Below, in pieces: positions 63,064 to 64,000 of a DNA stretch of 64,000 bases. The DNA lies in contig CAKUFG010000005.1 of assembly GCA_934647235.1 (NCBI GenBank), positions 1-64,000 of the forward strand, in the 5' to 3' direction. This DNA is from an uncultured Clostridia bacterium (lineage in GTDB: Bacteria; Bacillota; Clostridia; Christensenellales; Aristaeellaceae). The position numbers were made by a program, and so were the translations under genes. Position 1 is the first letter of the stretch, and each line of letters starts with the position of its first letter. The notes below the pieces were generated by a model, which saw only the letters and a program-made list of their open reading frames with translations, ran no database searches and was not told the DNA's origin.

Positions 63064-63143
63064 AATAAAAGCGTCGCAAATTATCCGATTCTGCGACGCT
63101 GACTAAAAATGATGAACGGCGAGGAATGCCACTGACTATCTTC
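63064..63143 (-). ncRNA. Putative ~80-nt small RNA
   Basis: A consensus promoter on the minus strand (63150-63178) should start near 63143. The transcript would end at a hairpin, AGCGTCGCA/TGCGACGCT (63100-63070), followed by TTTTATTCTG read leftward. No ORF with an SD lies between. The only short frame is nine codons without an SD. The gene-free stretch 62921-63391 holds this unit, the C39 terminator and the integrase upstream region. Confidence 0.45.
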
Positions 63144-63149
63144 TATAAT

Positions 63150-63178
63150 ATTATAAGTGGGAATCGTTTCCATGTCAA
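63150..63178 (-). promoter_or_regulatory. Consensus promoter of the putative small RNA
   Basis: On the minus strand TTGACA (63178-63173), exactly 17 bp, TATAAT (63155-63150). GGAAACGATTCC, a partial palindrome, lies in the spacer and could be a repressor site. Confidence 0.7.
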
Positions 63179-63391
63179 GATAATCGGCCCCTGCGATGGC
63201 AATTTCATGTCAGATTCCGGCAGGCCTGCCGGACGCGGGCGGCGCTTGAGCCGCCGCCATGCAAGCGCGCCGCCGGCGGAGCGCGGCAAAGGCGCGGAAA
63301 TGGGTAAGCCGTCAGCAGAGCCGTCAAAAATGGCAATTGCGTCAGTCGTTCAGCATCAGCAGCAAAATTCATGGAGCGAGGAGAATGAAGC

Positions 63392-64000
63392 ATGCCAAGA
63401 CATGGGGAAAACATTTATAAGCGCCGGGACGGCCGATACGAGGGACGCTACGTGATCGGCAAGAATGCGTCCGGCAAAACCAGATTCGGATATGTTTATG
63501 GGAGGCAGTACGCGCAGGTGCGCGCACGGCTGCTGCAGAAGAAAGCGGAGCTCCTGCCTGCCGCTGCAAGCGCCGCGTCGGCCCGCGATGTTACCCTGCG
63601 GGAATGGCTTTGCTATTGGCGCGAAAACGAGCTGATGGGCACGGTGAAGCCCTCGTCCTATCAGGCCTATTGCAGGCAGATCAACCTGCATCTGATTCCG
63701 GCGCTGGGCGATGTGCCGCTTTCGCAGCTAACGCCGGCCTGTGTGCACGCCTTTGCCGGCCGGCTGGAGGTCTGCGGCCTGGCCTATAACACAAGAAAGG
63801 GGATTTTCCGCCTTTTATCTGCCGCCTTGCGCTGCGCCCAGGAGGAGGGGCTGGCCGCAAAGAATCCTTGCCGCAAAATCAGAATCCAGCTTTCCGAAAA
63901 GGCTGAACAGCGCGTGCTCAGCCGCCCGGAGCAGGAAATGCTGCGCAAGGAAGCGCTGAAGCAGAATAACCTGTCCGTCCTGCTCAGCCTCTATACAGGC
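63392..64000 (+). CDS. Tyrosine recombinase (phage-type integrase), 3' end missing
   Basis: The frame stays open to the last base, giving the first 203 residues. The N-terminus (MPRHGENIYKRRDGRYEGRY) matches the arm-binding domain of many Bacillota phage and conjugative-element integrases. About 65-165 is the SAM-like core-binding domain (LREWLCYWRENELMGTVKPS). The catalytic domain begins near 180 and is cut at SLYTG, before the first catalytic Arg. GAGGAG lies 8 nt before ATG. It probably marks one end of an integrated element extending right. Confidence 0.88.
   Translation, partial: MPRHGENIYKRRDGRYEGRYVIGKNASGKTRFGYVYGRQYAQVRARLLQKKAELLPAAASAASARDVTLREWLCYWRENELMGTVKPSSYQAYCRQINLHLIPALGDVPLSQLTPACVHAFAGRLEVCGLAYNTRKGIFRLLSAALRCAQEEGLAAKNPCRKIRIQLSEKAEQRVLSRPEQEMLRKEALKQNNLSVLLSLYTG

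Noticed and set aside
63126..63455. A 109-codon frame before the integrase
   Set aside because: Overlaps the true integrase start in another frame and has no SD or recognisable domain.

Overview
The window looks like chromosomal DNA of a GC-rich Bacillota, most likely a Clostridia-class gut anaerobe. Evidence for this: SD sites close to AGGAGG, textbook sigma-A promoters (TTGACA, 16-18 bp, TATAAT), the infC-rpmI-rplT operon with a leader attenuator, a GGGtGRT protein beside a NifU/IscU-like scaffold, AzlCD, an NadD-YqeK protein, and secreted proteins with short signal peptides ending in Ala-Glu. The genus cannot be set from the sequence alone. I see no rRNA, tRNA or CRISPR array. One tyrosine recombinase runs off the right edge.

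Layout. 1-8.3 kb: end of an Fe-S scaffold gene, GGGtGRT protein, a DUF2441-like protein, 6-phosphogluconate dehydrogenase, a P-loop protein, a Nudix hydrolase, a two-component system, a ferredoxin-like protein and a 30-codon ORF with a strong SD. 8.3-13.4 kb: an exported FMN/FAD reductase facing its probable TetR-type regulator, a cation:proton antiporter paired with a small PII-like protein, and a YgjP-type metallopeptidase. 13.4-16.2 kb: infC-rpmI-rplT and a Card1-like CARF nuclease without CRISPR. 16.2-23.5 kb: a radical SAM protein and a GntR regulator, then divergently an FAD oxidoreductase and an ABC sugar importer. 23.5-25.9 kb: AzlCD and a membrane diguanylate cyclase.

25.9-47.6 kb is a 21.5-kb leftward glycan-use locus. 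From its promoter it reads: a 942-residue binding protein with a large N-terminal extension, a MalF-type permease, an NHL-TPR-Yip1 membrane protein, a DUF5696 protein, MalF and MalG permeases, a second binding protein, a second MalG permease, a secreted GH43-like enzyme, an ArsR-type regulator, a GH2 enzyme, a cytoplasmic GH43-like enzyme and a GH127 enzyme. The enzymes suggest an arabinose-rich plant glycan (inference). The first six genes overlap or nearly touch. No ABC ATPase is present, so both importers in the window probably use one encoded elsewhere.

47.8-57 kb: a membrane-anchored coiled-coil protein, a conserved-looking 44-residue protein, a hairpin-rich spacer, nadD/yqeK-rsfS-arsC-like, an ECF sigma factor with a membrane partner, an XRE regulator and a surface group (beta-helix protein, NAGPA-type protein, membrane protein). 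57-64 kb: a GNAT acetyltransferase, a five-gene P-type ATPase operon in which four proteins share a cysteine-poor HMA-like domain, a secreted C39-like protein, a possible 80-nt small RNA on the minus strand, and the integrase.

The best candidates for something new are the P-type ATPase/HMA-like operon, the six-gene core of the glycan locus, the CRISPR-free Card1-like nuclease and the orphan promoter-terminator pair beside the integrase.
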